The notes under the pieces: model-generated
Databases searched by the model: none
Seen by the model: only the letters and a program-made list of their open reading frames with translations
Told to the model about the DNA's origin: nothing
Source of the DNA: Cristatella mucedo
Taxonomy: Eukaryota > Bryozoa > Phylactolaemata > Cristatellidae
Direction: 5' to 3'
Assembly (NCBI GenBank): GCA_009760855.2
Contig: WPIO01000014.1
Span: 5,438,001 to 5,502,000, forward strand
DNA length: 64,000 bases
In this document: one piece after another, positions 1 to 11,030 of the stretch
Layout: every line of letters starts with the position of its first letter
Numbering within the stretch: position 1 is the first letter of the stretch
Made by a program: the position numbers and the translations under genes

Positions 1-1092
1 AGCGGCAGAAGCCCGCCGACACGGCTACCACTTGGTTCAGAGCAAGAACAAAGCATAACGAGCGGTGGGCAGTCAGACGGCACGGGTACTAGCCATCGCA
101 CGCGATGCTCTTCGGCAAAGGGAGCACATGAGCGCGCGCTTGTGAGGCACAGGTTTTCTGGGTTGTGTTGTATAACGGTGTCTCCGGCGGCAGCTGTTCT
201 AGTGGGAGTCTCACGGAGACACAGCTGGGGCACGTGCGTGGTAAACGAGACTCCTTTATTACTCTCAACGAGCACACATACGAGAGCCCAATCAATCGCA
301 GCAGACGACACGTTATATAATCTGCATTAGCGGCCTGACACTGCACAGCTTCAACGGCTTAGCTATTGGCCACAGGTGAGGCATGTACATTAGTGTCAGG
401 CGCTTCGCTAATTACAACAGCAGAAGCAGCATTCACACACAACAGTGGCAACACAGCCAACAGAGACTCCGGGTGGCTTTCGAGTTCAGAGTTCAGCTGT
501 GCTCTTGCTGCTGCAGCACGCAGGTGGCCTTGGTCACGTCGATGGTGTGACTCTGCTGGTGACCACACAGCTCGCAAGGATCCTGAACCAATGCAGAAGC
601 AGCTGCCCGTGACCTAGCGGTCCATACAAGAAAATGGTCTGCAACTACCGAACCGGAAGTATTGAACGTGAGATCTAGATGGTTCCATGGTTTCCATGCT
701 GTTTCCGGTGGGCAGCAACCCACCTATAAAAACTAACGGGAAATGACGTCAGCTTGCTTTAATTAAGAGCCTGTCGCGCGAGTGCAACGAGGCTGCCTCC
801 GAGCGAAGTGATTTGAATCTGCCGGCATCCATGAACAAGTTAGCCAAACCGCTGTATGGGTCGCATAATTTTTGCTCTTCAGCTGCTTGCTGTGAGTCTG
901 CAGCAATGTCGGTGTCATTTGCCGAGCCTCATGGGTTCATCGTCGGTAGTTCTCATGCGGTTGCAGTGGGTTGTTGCAGAGAGCTGGCCGTGAACTTCTT
1001 AGTAGTCAGCTCATGCACTTGCATACATTAGCGCATGCTGAGCTAACATTTAGCATCACAGCATTAAGTTATAGGACTAGCTTTTGTTTCAG
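1..1092. other. SNF5 upstream or intron sequence, no exon recognised
   Basis: Probably intron of the SNF5 gene or its 5' flank. I searched for the conserved N-terminal SNF5 region and did not find it. Short open frames here have no recognisable motif. Confidence 0.4.
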
Positions 1093-1284
1093 AAAAGGGA
1101 ACCCCAAATCCCGGCCACTCGGCAACGAAAGAGGAGACAGAAGCACCAGTAACCTGCGGCTGCCTGAATCGCCCGGTGGCGGCGGCGGCCCCAATCTAGG
1201 GGCAGCAGTGGCTGCCTCCTCAACTCGAGAAGCAGTAAACTCCAGCGATGACTATCAGCGCATAAATACGGCCTGGTCCGAGTG
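1093..1284 (+). CDS. SMARCB1: SNF5 exon: variable linker before SNF5 domain
   Basis: Acceptor tttgtttcag precedes the exon and donor gtgagt follows it. It starts with one base and ends with two (TG), which the next exon's T completes to Cys. The product is linker-like, basic at first ([17 protein letters not shown]), then GGGGGP and an Ala/Ser stretch. Only its position and phase tie it to the gene; similarity to other SNF5 linkers is weak. Confidence 0.7.
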
Positions 1285-4200
1285 GTGAGTTCCGTTGCTG
1301 CTGCAGTTTAAAGTTCTCCTCGTCAGAACGTACGTGAGAACAGACAAAATGCCGAATTCCCCAATTCACCATATATTCTCGCTGGTGCCCACGCTCCCGA
1401 ACGCAGCCGTCGGGTTCTCCGCCGGCGTCCGAACTGCCCTCCTCTGTAGGCTGCGACTCGCCTTCTTACGCTGACCCACAAGGCCCTGATCCACAAGGCC
1501 CGCCACGGCTTGGCTCCTTCGTACCTAGCTGAACTGCTGCATCAGTTTCAGCCTGTTTGCACCCTCAGGTCCTGTGTGGACAATAAATTAGCTGTCCCAT
1601 TCCTCCGCTTAAAGACAGTTGGCGACAGAAGCTTTAGCTCAGCAGGTCCGTGACTGTGGAACTTCCACAATTCTTACGCAACGACAACTGCTCTCCAACT
1701 GCCGACTATGGCACATCTTTTTCAGCCGTCCTGAGCTGCTACTTCTATGCTACTCACTACCTCAACTGCTCTCCTGACTCTGCTATGCTTCCCACTTTCT
1801 CTTTGTTTCGTGAGACGAAGTCTGTTGGCCACCGAATGCGTACAGAAAGCCGCTTAGGCTGTGAGTGTGCTATACAAGACTCTCCTGCGTAACACTCACA
1901 TGGTCTATATGACTTTGTGGAGTTACAGACGGAGATAAATTCATTCATTCATTCATTCCTCACAAACCGGCATGGCACATAATCCAGCGAGAGCTCCATA
2001 AATCCGCTAGGCGATAAGCATGGCTTGGTCAAAAGCTGACCACAGCGAATACTATGACCACAAACATCACCGGCCTATATGGTTATAGCACCGAAATAAA
2101 TCAATCGCAACTACGAGCTGTGCTGCTGCTGCCCCGCGCGACCGTCTGCCACCAACTACTCTGTAGCAATAATAATATAATAACAATGCACTTGATAAAG
2201 CGCTCTCAGAGAACTTAATCTCATTCTAGGCGCTTTACAATTGCTGCAAAGGGAAATGCAATTGAATGGTAAATAAAATCATGCTTGAAAAACAAACAAC
2301 ATGAATAACATGGTTAGGGGGTGACATGCACAGGGTCAGCATGCACATGTGGTTAGTGGCAGCATGCACAGTGTCGGCACGCATAAGCACATCAAGGACG
2401 AATCACAGGGACCCACTAAATGCTGTCCTAAATAGGTGTGTTTTTAAGTTCCTTTTAAATGTGGTCAGGTCAGGGGATGTTCTGACGCAGGTCGGGAGGG
2501 AGTTCCAGGCTTTGCGAGCATACGAACTAAATGCACGGTCTCCAAAGGATTTGAGGTTTGTACGAGGTATTTGTTGACTGTTGGATTCCGAAAAGCGGGT
2601 GGTACGATGCTTGGCCTGATGGGGGAGTATATCTGAGAGATAGGCTGGAGCCATAGAATGAAGGGACCTAAAAGTGAGCGACAAAACCTTGAAGTCAATT
2701 CGTTGCTTGGAGCAATGCTTGGCCAAGACCAGGAGGACGTGACCTAGCCCACTTTAGTGAGCCAAAACAAGCGCATAAGAAACACCTTCGTCTGGTCTGC
2801 GCTGATGCTTTTTTCTTTCTTTCAGTTTTCACGAGGCAGACCCAGCACTTGTGAAGGAGAATGCACAGCAGCGCGAGATATTGGTACCCATTCGCTTGGA
2901 CATGGAGTTAAACGGGCAAAAGCTGAGGGACACTTTTACGTGGAACAAAAACGGTACACTCTGAACGCAGACGATTTCCCACCGCGTCGGATTGTCTAGA
3001 GCTGGCGTCAACGTTGGCGCCGATTGCCAGCCTCAGCGTAGGCTTTGTGGATGCATGTATTGATGCCTCACAGGCTGCATTGCTATGGCTCTCCTTCAAT
3101 GAGACCGATTTGTATATGTAACTGCAGAGCAAATGATGACACCTGAGCAGTTTGCCGAGATCTTATGCAAGGATCTGGATCTGAATCCATTCGATTTCGT
3201 GCCGGCCATCGCTGCCTCCATCAGGGAGCAGGTCGAATCGTTTCCCGTGGACGACCATTCTGAGGAAGTAACTGACCGGAGAGTTGTCATAAAGGTAAAT
3301 GCTATTAGAAGAACTCTTGCTAACCCCCAAGTGTTAAAGAATGCGCATCAATATCGTTTGCTCGGAGCAGCACCGCAACAAATGCCTCTGCTGCTCAATT
3401 GACTGTACGACCTCTACAAAGCTGCTGCCTTGACTTTGTATTTGTTTTTATGTAGCTCAACATGCACGTGGGAAATATTGTACTTGTTGACCAGCTCGAG
3501 TGGGATATGTCCGAAAAGTTGAACAGCCCTGAAGAGTTTGCTAAGACTCTGTGTGCTGATTTAGGTACGCGTGTGCTTAGCTTTGTGTGGCTTGATTTAT
3601 TGGCTTTGCAATATACCTGATGTGCTTGCGCTATGTTAGAGGCTGCTTGCTGGTGACGTGCCATAATGTGTGATCTAGTATGCTATGGGTGGAATGTGCA
3701 TGCAGGAAGTGGTTGCGAGTTCTCACGGTTTCCTTAACTGCCCATTGCCTTAGTGGCTGCCTGCAGCCGGTACAGTGAGAATGTTGGTCTCATTCTACCT
3801 AGCCATCGTGACATTCTTAGCATGCCTTTGCAAACATCTAAGAGCTCCACCCCCTGGCCTCGAGCCTGTAAAAGCGGCACCTTAGCTTCATGACATTCAG
3901 CTGCTATATATGCATTTATATACATATACATAGAGGCTATGAATAGGTTCTCATAACCGGCCCCTTTTCCTCCATTTGCTCAATGTGAAATTCGAGATCC
4001 GTAGACCAAAATAGTGCAGACGGCTTTTGTATTGTGACTTTTGTATTGACAACTGGTAATTTCCCATTTGATGCACATGTCTTTCCGATCAAGAACTTAG
4101 GTTTCATTATCGCATTTTTCATGCAATCCAGAAATTAGTATGTGAAACTTACCATGGAGTTTCTGTGTGAAAAAGATTTCTCTACGAAAAAGTGTTTAAG

Positions 4201-4888
4201 TCTGTTATGATACAGTATGTGCTGAACTGGTTTTACTCTTACGAAAGAGAACAAGTATAATTGTGGGACAATCAAGGTGGACCATTTCCATCCTGTGCTG
4301 GTCTTCCTAAAAATGAGCATCGTGTCATGTCCGATTACTAGTTTATTCATTTCTCTCCTTTCCTATCGGCTATGAGATCTGGTTTTCTCACTAACACAGA
4401 ACTGTCTGGTTTTTCGTTTGTCAGGCTCTTTTAATCAGCCTGACTATGGCAAGACTTAAGACAAAGTGTGAGCCTCCTGTTCTATAGAAGCTATCTGTCT
4501 TGTACACCCACTGAATGAAAATTTGAAGCTCTTAAGCTGCTGTTATATCAAAAGTCCTTTTGCAATGCCATGTAGTTTTTTTTTCTCCCAACCAGCAGCC
4601 AGCTATGGTCAGTTGCTAGTAGTAAGCAATTTCTATTGCATTTGTTCTTTAGCTAATGCCGTTTTTCAAGAGCTAATTTTTCATATTGGAGTCTGCTTGA
4701 GATACTTGACAAAAAGTGCTCCATTTTACTTCTCATATTATTTACAAAATCTGATTTTTGTAGGTCTTGGCGGTGAGTTTGTCACTACAATCGCTTATAG
4801 CATTCGTAGCCAGCTGAGCTGGCACAGGAGTATGCATGCATTCTGGTTAGTCAGCTATGCAGCATGCTCTGCTGCTTGTCTCAATGTC

Positions 4889-4926
<38 letters not shown>

Positions 4927-5394
4927 CTAAGCTAGAACTTGAAGCAAAAAGTAGCAACAAGCTACTTGGATTTTGATCACTGGATCATAGCTGCTCATGC
5001 CAATTCATCTAATAACATGGCAGTTGAGTATATTACCCAAAGACAGCGTGTGCATGGTTCTACGATAAATTTATCGAGTCATTCAAGTGCTGCACGCATC
5101 GTTAGCCGACCTTTTATTTTCTGTGATGCAGTGAGAGACCGTTGCCACCACTAGATGTTGTCATCCGCAATCACGTTAAAGCAGATGCTTGGGGCCCTTT
5201 CCTTGAAACATTGACTGATGCCGAGGTCGAGAGGAAAATTAGAGACGAGGATCGTATCGCGAGGTAAGGTCCTCAAATCATTAATCCGTGGCTCAGTGTG
5301 CCTGTGTATTAGGGATTCGTGCTTGGGTTTGCTTATGATTCGTCCTTTTTTCTTTTGCAGGCAGATGCGCCGATTTCACAAGAGAACTCAGTGA
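1093..5394 (+). CDS. SMARCB1: SNF5/SMARCB1 homologue (INI1), C-terminal part of gene, 7 exons
   Basis: Core subunit of SWI/SNF (BAF/PBAF) chromatin remodelling complexes, acting in the nucleus. Exons 1093-1284, 2826-2953, 3128-3294, 3456-3564, 4764-4845, 5132-5263 and 5361-5394 join in one frame (280 residues plus stop), and all junctions are GT-AG. SNF5 repeat 1 is seen as [16 protein letters not shown], then [18 protein letters not shown] and [15 protein letters not shown]. Repeat 2 is seen as [18 protein letters not shown] and [20 protein letters not shown]. The C-terminal block has [18 protein letters not shown] and ends in the basic [10 protein letters not shown]. Vertebrate SMARCB1 is 385 residues, so about 100 N-terminal residues (winged-helix region) are missing; I found no matching exon in 1-1092, and they probably lie left of the window. 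The first exon listed is a divergent, glycine-rich linker. The gene converges on the light-chain gene. Identity is secure; symbol by homology. Confidence 0.95.
1438..1962 (+). mobile_element. LINE relic, family B 3' end (CR1/L2-like RT tail)
   Basis: Broken frames give [20 protein letters not shown]-like text, then [13 protein letters not shown] and LWN-LPQFLRN, the usual C-terminal region of CR1/L2-type LINE ORF2. The copy ends in a conserved 3' stretch (GGAGTTACAGACGGAGATA) followed by (ATTC)n at about 1945-1962. It lies in an SNF5 intron. The same tail recurs at 37.5, 50.7, 56.4 and 59.6 kb. Confidence 0.75.
2160..2712 (-). mobile_element. LINE relic, family A 3' end
   Basis: On the - strand 2726-2403 encodes [20 protein letters not shown], then [14 protein letters not shown] and [20 protein letters not shown], the C-terminus of an L2/CR1-like ORF2. 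The 3' UTR continues to a hairpin-like tail (aaagcgcctag...gcgctttatc) and an ATT-rich end at about 2160-2190. It lies in the SNF5 intron, opposite to the gene. A close copy is at 47.5-48.2 kb. Confidence 0.8.
2826..2953 (+). CDS. SMARCB1: SNF5 exon: start of SNF5 repeat 1
   Basis: Acceptor ctttctttcag, donor gtacac. It encodes [20 protein letters not shown] and [18 protein letters not shown], the classic opening of repeat 1 ([19 protein letters not shown] in the human protein). Confidence 0.93.
3128..3294 (+). CDS. SMARCB1: SNF5 exon: rest of repeat 1
   Basis: Acceptor actgcag, donor gtaaat. It encodes [20 protein letters not shown] followed by [20 protein letters not shown] and ends VVIK in phase 0. 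Confidence 0.95.
3456..3564 (+). CDS. SMARCB1: SNF5 exon: start of repeat 2
   Basis: Acceptor tttttatgtag, donor gtacgc. It encodes [20 protein letters not shown] then [16 protein letters not shown], ending one base into Gly. Confidence 0.95.
3565..4763 (+). other. SNF5 intron, nothing recognised
   Basis: Intron between the two repeat-2 exons. I see no repeat family or extra exon in it. Confidence 0.6.
4764..4845 (+). CDS. SMARCB1: SNF5 exon: repeat 2, [12 protein letters not shown] motif
   Basis: Acceptor atttttgtag, donor gttagt. It encodes [20 protein letters not shown] then HRSMHAF, the most conserved block of the family. Confidence 0.95.
4890..4923. repeat. (GT)n microsatellite
   Basis: About 16 uninterrupted GT units in the SNF5 intron between the fifth and sixth exons found. 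Confidence 0.95.
5132..5263 (+). CDS. SMARCB1: SNF5 exon: C-terminal block
   Basis: Acceptor gtgatgcag, donor gtaagg. It encodes [20 protein letters not shown], then [20 protein letters not shown] and RIA, matching the [23 protein letters not shown] block of other SNF5 proteins. Confidence 0.95.
5361..5394 (+). CDS. SMARCB1: SNF5 terminal exon
   Basis: Acceptor tttcttttgcag. Eleven codons ([11 protein letters not shown]) then TGA at 5392-5394. The basic RMRR core of the C-terminal helix is kept; the last residues differ from the LANTAPAW tail of vertebrates. Confidence 0.93.
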
Positions 5395-5599
5395 AATCAA
5401 AGTATTTCCTCCATAATTTGTAATATTTTTATTTCTTCCTCAATACAGCTATATAGTTAATGATCATTTCTACGAGGTTATTATTTCAACCGCTACGTGC
5501 CGAAGCATGAACGTTGTTGGCCAGCTTTTGTAAGCCAGTGTGATGGCAATGGTTAGCTGCTTCCTACTACCTACCCCATTAGTGTAGCAGCAGGAGAGC

Positions 5600-5712
5600 T
5601 TTAGTGGCTACCCCCTCGATTGGAATGGAGAGTAGAGAATCGCCCGGTGCAGGACTCCTACCCACGACGGGAAGGATCGTAAAATGCGAGCTCCTTGCCC
5701 CTAGGCTAAACT
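5600..5712 (-). mobile_element. SINE fragment (tRNA-like head), degenerate
   Basis: On the - strand the text shows the head and junction of the SINE family described at 12.3 kb: cctagg..caagg, a box B-like block and GCGATTCT. The 3' body is mostly missing. Confidence 0.5.
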
Positions 5713-7979
5713 TTACCTACACTGAAACGAGGACGGCAGACACGCTACTGCACGGAAGTCCTCTCAATTTTGAGTACGACAGTTCGCGGTGAGATCGAGT
5801 GCCGGTGAAGGAGCACAACACGTGGACACACGTTCCTGAACTTACAGGGCCGTGCGTGGGTCGTCAAGAGCCACGAGTTCCCTTCACGTATTTGTGCAGA
5901 GAAGCTGAGCTCGGCCTCCACTTCCGCCCTGCTACCACCCGATGCGACTCTCGGATGCTGTAACGTTTTTGCTCACCCCCTCCCCAACACAACCGCCAGT
6001 CGTTTGCCAGAGCGTTTATGGTTGCTAGGGAACACAAGCATTCCAGAAGGACAGCTGCATAAAGCCGGTTTAAGCAAAGCACCGATTCCGAGACCTGATT
6101 CGCTCTAGGGGGCACGTGCTGTCCTCGAAGGGTGTGGCAGAGCTGGTTTATTCAAGGTGGTTCATTCTTGGTTATTTCAAAGCGACCAAGGACCGCTTTC
6201 AAATGTGGGGCTGGTGGTGAGAGGAGACACCCTGTGTGAGCAACAGCAGTGTGCAGCACTAGTAGCTGCAGCTGGCCAGGCTAGCAAGCATCACAGTCTC
6301 GCTGCCTTTCTAGGGCAATTGTCACGTCTACGGCTGCCGATGATCCTCCCAGCTGCCTATGGCATCTCGGTCCATCTGCTGCTGCTGCTGCCGTGCTTCT
6401 GCCCCGGTTCTGGCCCTGGAGTTAAGTGCTTTTTTTCCTTTAACAATCAGGGTCCTGGGCTCGAGCCCTTCGGCATATGCAAAGTGCCTGGATAGAGATT
6501 AAACTCTCGTAGGGTACTATAAAAAATGAAAAGTATATTTCTTTGGTCTAGTATTAGAATCGATGCTGGACTTGTGGGTAGGACTCAAGTTTTCTTATGC
6601 CTAGCCATTGCCATTTGGCATGCTGGTTTAGCCCTGTAGTTAATAGAAAGGAGAGATTGTATACTTTGGGAAGTACCATAGAAGCAAATAAATAAATAGA
6701 AATAAATAAATAGAAGCAAGCAGCTGAAAATGGTCTTAGGAGTAAATAAAGAGAAAATTGTTTCGAAAAATTGACTTTCTGTTTAGACTGCCTTTCAAAA
6801 GATGAAAAAGCTAGAAATTTACTCCGAAGTTTTTATGATTTGCACTTAGGAGGAAAGCATTAAACGATGATTTGATTCAAAAAATAATTATGTAAACCAT
6901 ATCCAAGGAAGTGAAGTATGGAAGTAAACCACAAGCAACACATCTACAAATAATAATAATATTAATGCACTTAATAAAGCAAATAACATACAGACAGTTC
7001 TCTTCATCATATATGACTCGTGCCTCAACTTTTTTGAAGCTTGGCACAACGAGGTACATGCCTGAAGCTTGTTAAGGTACATTCTTGTGACTTTTAATTA
7101 ACTTCCTTTACAGCTTTGAGCCTTTTAAATTAAATCTCTGCCAATACCCCACGGATCAACATGAAATGTAAAATGTGAATTCAGCTCTGCTTCTGCCCTA
7201 CTCGAATAGTTCCTTTCTAATTTCGGTTAAATCGACCAAGTATTGTTGTACATGTCCTCAAGCAACCTTGAACTTTTTATTCTGCCACCATGTTTTATTT
7301 TTACATGTATTTTTTCTAGGTCGTTCAACTGTTAAGTAAAGTGTCCTGCATCTTTTGAGGGGTTTGGCACATTTTCATAGAGCATAGAATTGAATCAGTT
7401 GACCTTTCTACATTGCAATGTTTGGACATTCAGCCACAGACTGACACTGACTCTCCAAGGTCACCGGAAGGTCAACATCACAGCCATTGTTACATTAGAA
7501 GATAGTTAATGTTGGTATGATATCAAGGTGATCGTCGCATTGATTCTTCTTTAGGAATGATTATTAAATCTAGAGAATTAATATCAAAGCTTTGGGGAGA
7601 TAGCTCACCAAGCCATGTTCACTCTCTTTACTCTTAGGCCTGCTCCAAACGGTAGGCGTTGCTTTCACTGCATACCGCACAGAGCGCATAAACATTCTTA
7701 CATATGCACAGGCATGGTGCACGCACACCCACCCATATGTAAAACTATAAGTGGCATTAGCGAGTGATGGCAGCTGCTGGACTGGTCGTACCGGTATAAG
7801 GGTAATGCACGAGACAGAAATCGGTTCGATTCCAAATGTCCACTCCTTCACAGGAAAGTTCAACAGAGACAGAAGTTAGCCGAGAATGCAAAAATGCATC
7901 GAATGAAACCAGGAAGAACGAAGCGCGAACGGCTTGAACCACAATCGCTTGCAGTGGGCAATAGAGGATTGCCAGCTGC
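5713..7979. other. Intergenic spacer, mostly unassigned
   Basis: Spacer 3' of SNF5. The only thing I see is a LINE-type 3' tail at about 6470-6530 (aaagtgcctggatagagatt, then aactctcgtagggtacta). No exon recognised. Confidence 0.4.
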
Positions 7980-8036
7980 ATGGCTCATGACCCGCGTCTC
8001 GGGTCGTGAATAGCGAGCACCTTATCTCCTGAGTGA
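7980..8036 (-). mobile_element. SINE head fragment
   Basis: - strand reads CCCTGGGTCTTCACTCAGG then ATAAGGTGCTCGCTATTCAC, the head of type-I SINE copies; the body is absent. Confidence 0.5.
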
Positions 8037-8597
8037 AGACCCAGGGACATTGACCACATTAACAGTACATACAATTCTAACAGTTTGTAGACTGCCGATC
8101 TCAACACGTTAGCTGGTTAGCTGCCTGCAATCACAACGGCAACTCAGCATAGCTGGCTTTCTGCAGCAGAAAAGCAAAAGACCCAGAGCTAAGCTGAGGG
8201 AGAAGGGAGAGATGGATTATTGCAAGGGAGCAGCAGCCATGCAGACCAATAGTGGGCATCGACTGAAGCAGTCGGCTCGCAAGAAAAACACATCATTTTT
8301 GGTTTTCACTTTTGTAGCTTCGTTCCTTCCCTTCTTGTCTGCATGTTTCGGCACCGCGCTTAAACAGGCCACACGCAAACTGCTTCCCGATTGACTTTGC
8401 CATCAGAAGGTTGCCTTTGTCAGTGTGAGACGTCTGAAGAAGCGAGACACGACACTGGCAAGGTCAAGGTCCCAACTGTCCGCGAAAGCAAAGCAACGAA
8501 GGCAAGACTTTTGCAGCGTGACTGAAGACTGCGATTCCGCTGGCTTGACAGGGCTAGCCTGCTCTTTAGTGGAGGCAGAGTTGTCTCCACTACGGTA

Positions 8598-8805
8598 CCC
8601 CTGGGACTTAGCTCAGGAGTAAGGTGTTCGCTCTTCGCGACCCAGGTCCTGGGTTCGAATCTTACAGTTAGGCGATCCTGTATTGCTAACTGCAAGAGGT
8701 GGTGATAGACGGCAAGGCTCTTCCGCCACTGTACAAATGAGGCTGTTAAATCAGCTAAGATTTTTTCTGCCACTATACAAATAAGTTTGCTGAATAGGCT
8801 AAACT
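8598..8805 (+). mobile_element. tRNA-derived SINE, type I head, with duplicated tail
   Basis: Pol III-like box A (cttagctcaggagtaagg) and box B (gggttcgaatc) are followed by the shared body (gcgatcctgtattgc, ggtggtgatagacgg, then taaatcagctaag). A second partial tail (ttctgccactatacaaat) follows at about 8760-8800. A long - strand frame across this region is only a translation of the SINE. Confidence 0.8.
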
Positions 8806-9515
8806 TCACTGAGCAGGCTGCAGCCTGATCCCTACCGGAGACAGCTGAGTTGCTGGACCTTTTGCGTACCCTGCCGCTGTCAGCACTACCATTACCGCCC
8901 GCTGCAGCATACGACCGCATGCTCATTTGAAGATGCATGCGGTCCTTTTGTAATGTGCAGCACTGCTTTGCAGCCGAAAGTATGCAGAGGCTAGAAGAGG
9001 GCGAAGGCGAGAGGGCTAGAAGAGGGTGTTGCATTGCACTGGCACTTGACTTCGCGGAGGAGGAGCCCTTTGTTGAAAGCTAACTAATGTTATGACACGA
9101 TGCTGCTTGTGATGCTAGACGAGGAACGTCCACCTCTTGCACCGTAGACAGTAAAGTTGTGAATCGCAAGTGGAGGCTTTTGTTGCAGGATTCGGCCACG
9201 AGTTCTTCTCTCTAGAAGTGACCGGCGTGACACACGGGGGGGGGGAGCAATTAGGTTGGCATGAGTGCCTCGTGCTCTCAGGTTGGTCAAAATGACAGCT
9301 GAGCTGCAAGCTAGCGATGGCTGCTCTGGCTAGCTCTTCACTAGGACAGAGTGGAAGCATGCTGAATCTGCCGCGACTTGTCTCGTCTTACCGAGCTGCT
9401 GCCTCGAGGTGTCAACCTCTGCCTGCCCACGCCTACTGGGGGGGGGGGGGAGCAATAAACTAGTAGTGCCTGCTAGACTCTGAGGCCAGCAAATGAGACT
9501 TTTTCGACAGAACCC
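8806..9515. other. Intergenic, two poly-G tracts
   Basis: Runs of 10 G (9236-9245) and 13 G (9438-9450) are each followed by agcaat. No gene recognised. Confidence 0.6.
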
Positions 9516-9668
9516 CGGGCCTCAGCCTAGGGGTAAGGTGCTCACACTTCACGACCAAGGTCGCAGGTTCGAGTCCTACTGCAAGCAATCCTGTGTTCCT
9601 GCTGCAGCTGAGGCGACAGCCGAAAATGGCTCTTCTGCTGCTATAAATGAGCCTGGTCCGCCGGATCT
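9516..9668 (+). mobile_element. tRNA-derived SINE, type I head, degenerate body
   Basis: Head cctcagcctaggggtaaggt and box B caggttcgagtcc are clear. The body (gcaatcctgtgttcctgctg, then ctcttctgctgctataaatg) is diverged. Confidence 0.7.
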
Positions 9669-10879
9669 TTGCAGCTGCCTGTAGCACTGAGGGTGCAGAT
9701 TAAAAGTGTACTTTTCTTAATTCTCCAGCAGTGATGCCACACTTGCTGCTGATTCTGGAACCGTTTTACTGTTCTTTTTTAGTCGGGGCTACTTTCCAAA
9801 CTCTTTCTTGGTTTAGCTAACATTTTCGATGCACAAACTGTCCGTGGTCGATCGCCGAGTGCATGCTGCAAGCGACTTCAGCTTGTCGTATGCTTACACA
9901 CAAAACTCGGCAGTAGCAGCATCTAGGGTAGCAGCATCCACATAGTTATCAATGTAGCTTTATACGGCCTAGAAGGCCTAGTGACCTCTGCATAAACGTA
10001 TTCATACTTATGATATTCCACATTGACGGATTCACTAAAAAGCGAATTCTAGCTATGTCAAAGCAAAGTTCTCCGATGGCTGGCATTCACGATAACACTG
10101 CATTGCATTGACACGTCATTGCAGATCTTACCATCAGCCTGATTATCGCTATGGGTCAAAACGATCACACGTTAGTTAGTTCCCGAGGTCGAGGCAGTGT
10201 AAGAATGCAGCCGGATTGGCTTGCGCAATTACCGGTCTCGGAGTTTGTTGAGTGCAGCTGGCGGCTATGGCTGCAAGATAGCCAAGGAAATATGAGCCCG
10301 AATGCTAGCACGTTGTGCAGGAGAATAAGCAGCAGCCTTTTTTCTGTCAGCCTTCAAAACGTATTCAGGAAGTCGTTTGAGCACTATAATCACATTGACA
10401 CTGCAGTCTTCTGTTCACTGCATGGGAAGCCTGGCTCGAAAAGACTTACTTGCAAAACCTTGGGGATCTGTCCCGCAGGCAAGACTAGCAGGATGCATTG
10501 CTGAACTACGGCTAGGTAGAGAAGCAGATATATTCCAGAAATGGTTTACCGATGCGAGCCGATGGCATGCTGCTGGCAAGTCACATTAGGGTTGTCTTCT
10601 CCACTGCAAGCGACCATCACCATCTACACTAAAACAAGTGGGAACACCTCGAGAAACTAGGCAAATACGTCTGCACGTGTGACTACTCCCCTTCTCAACG
10701 ACTGGCTTCATTTTCAGCATGGCTTGTCAGTCAGCAGTGTGAGCCTCCACCTGGGGCAAGGTGCACACCACAGTAAACTATCACGGGACGGGTGAGCCCT
10801 CCCTCTAACAGCTTTGGAGCTTGTGGGTTTGCACGAACTTTTCTCTTGACTCTCGATGACAAAGCGACATATATTTTCG
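9669..10879. other. Intergenic spacer, nothing recognised
   Basis: No repeat family or exon could be assigned. Confidence 0.4.
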
Positions 10880-10884
10880 TAGCG

Positions 10885-11030
10885 CCGAGTCTTAGGCCAG
10901 TGGTGAAGTGCAAGCACTTTACTATACTGGGTTTGATTCCTTCAGCAGGCAATACTTTGTTGTCCACTGCAGGCGATGCTGCAGCCACTTGTCTCGCCAC
11001 TCTTCAGTCGCTACAAGAAGGATGCTGCTA
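10885..11030 (+). mobile_element. Degenerate SINE copy
   Basis: Head-like cttaggccagtggtgaagtg and box B-like gggtttgattcc are followed by ggcaatactttgttgtccac and a decayed body. Weak but colinear with the family. Confidence 0.45.

Noticed and set aside
8640-8660. tRNA genes at box B motifs (here and in other SINE copies)
   Set aside because: The acceptor stem and anticodon arm do not fold as a tRNA by eye, and the same body follows in each copy; these are SINE heads.
8420-9034. 204-codon - strand frame
   Set aside because: Much of it is the translation of a SINE and its flanks (text such as KILADLTASFVQWRKSL recurs with SINE copies elsewhere); no protein motif.
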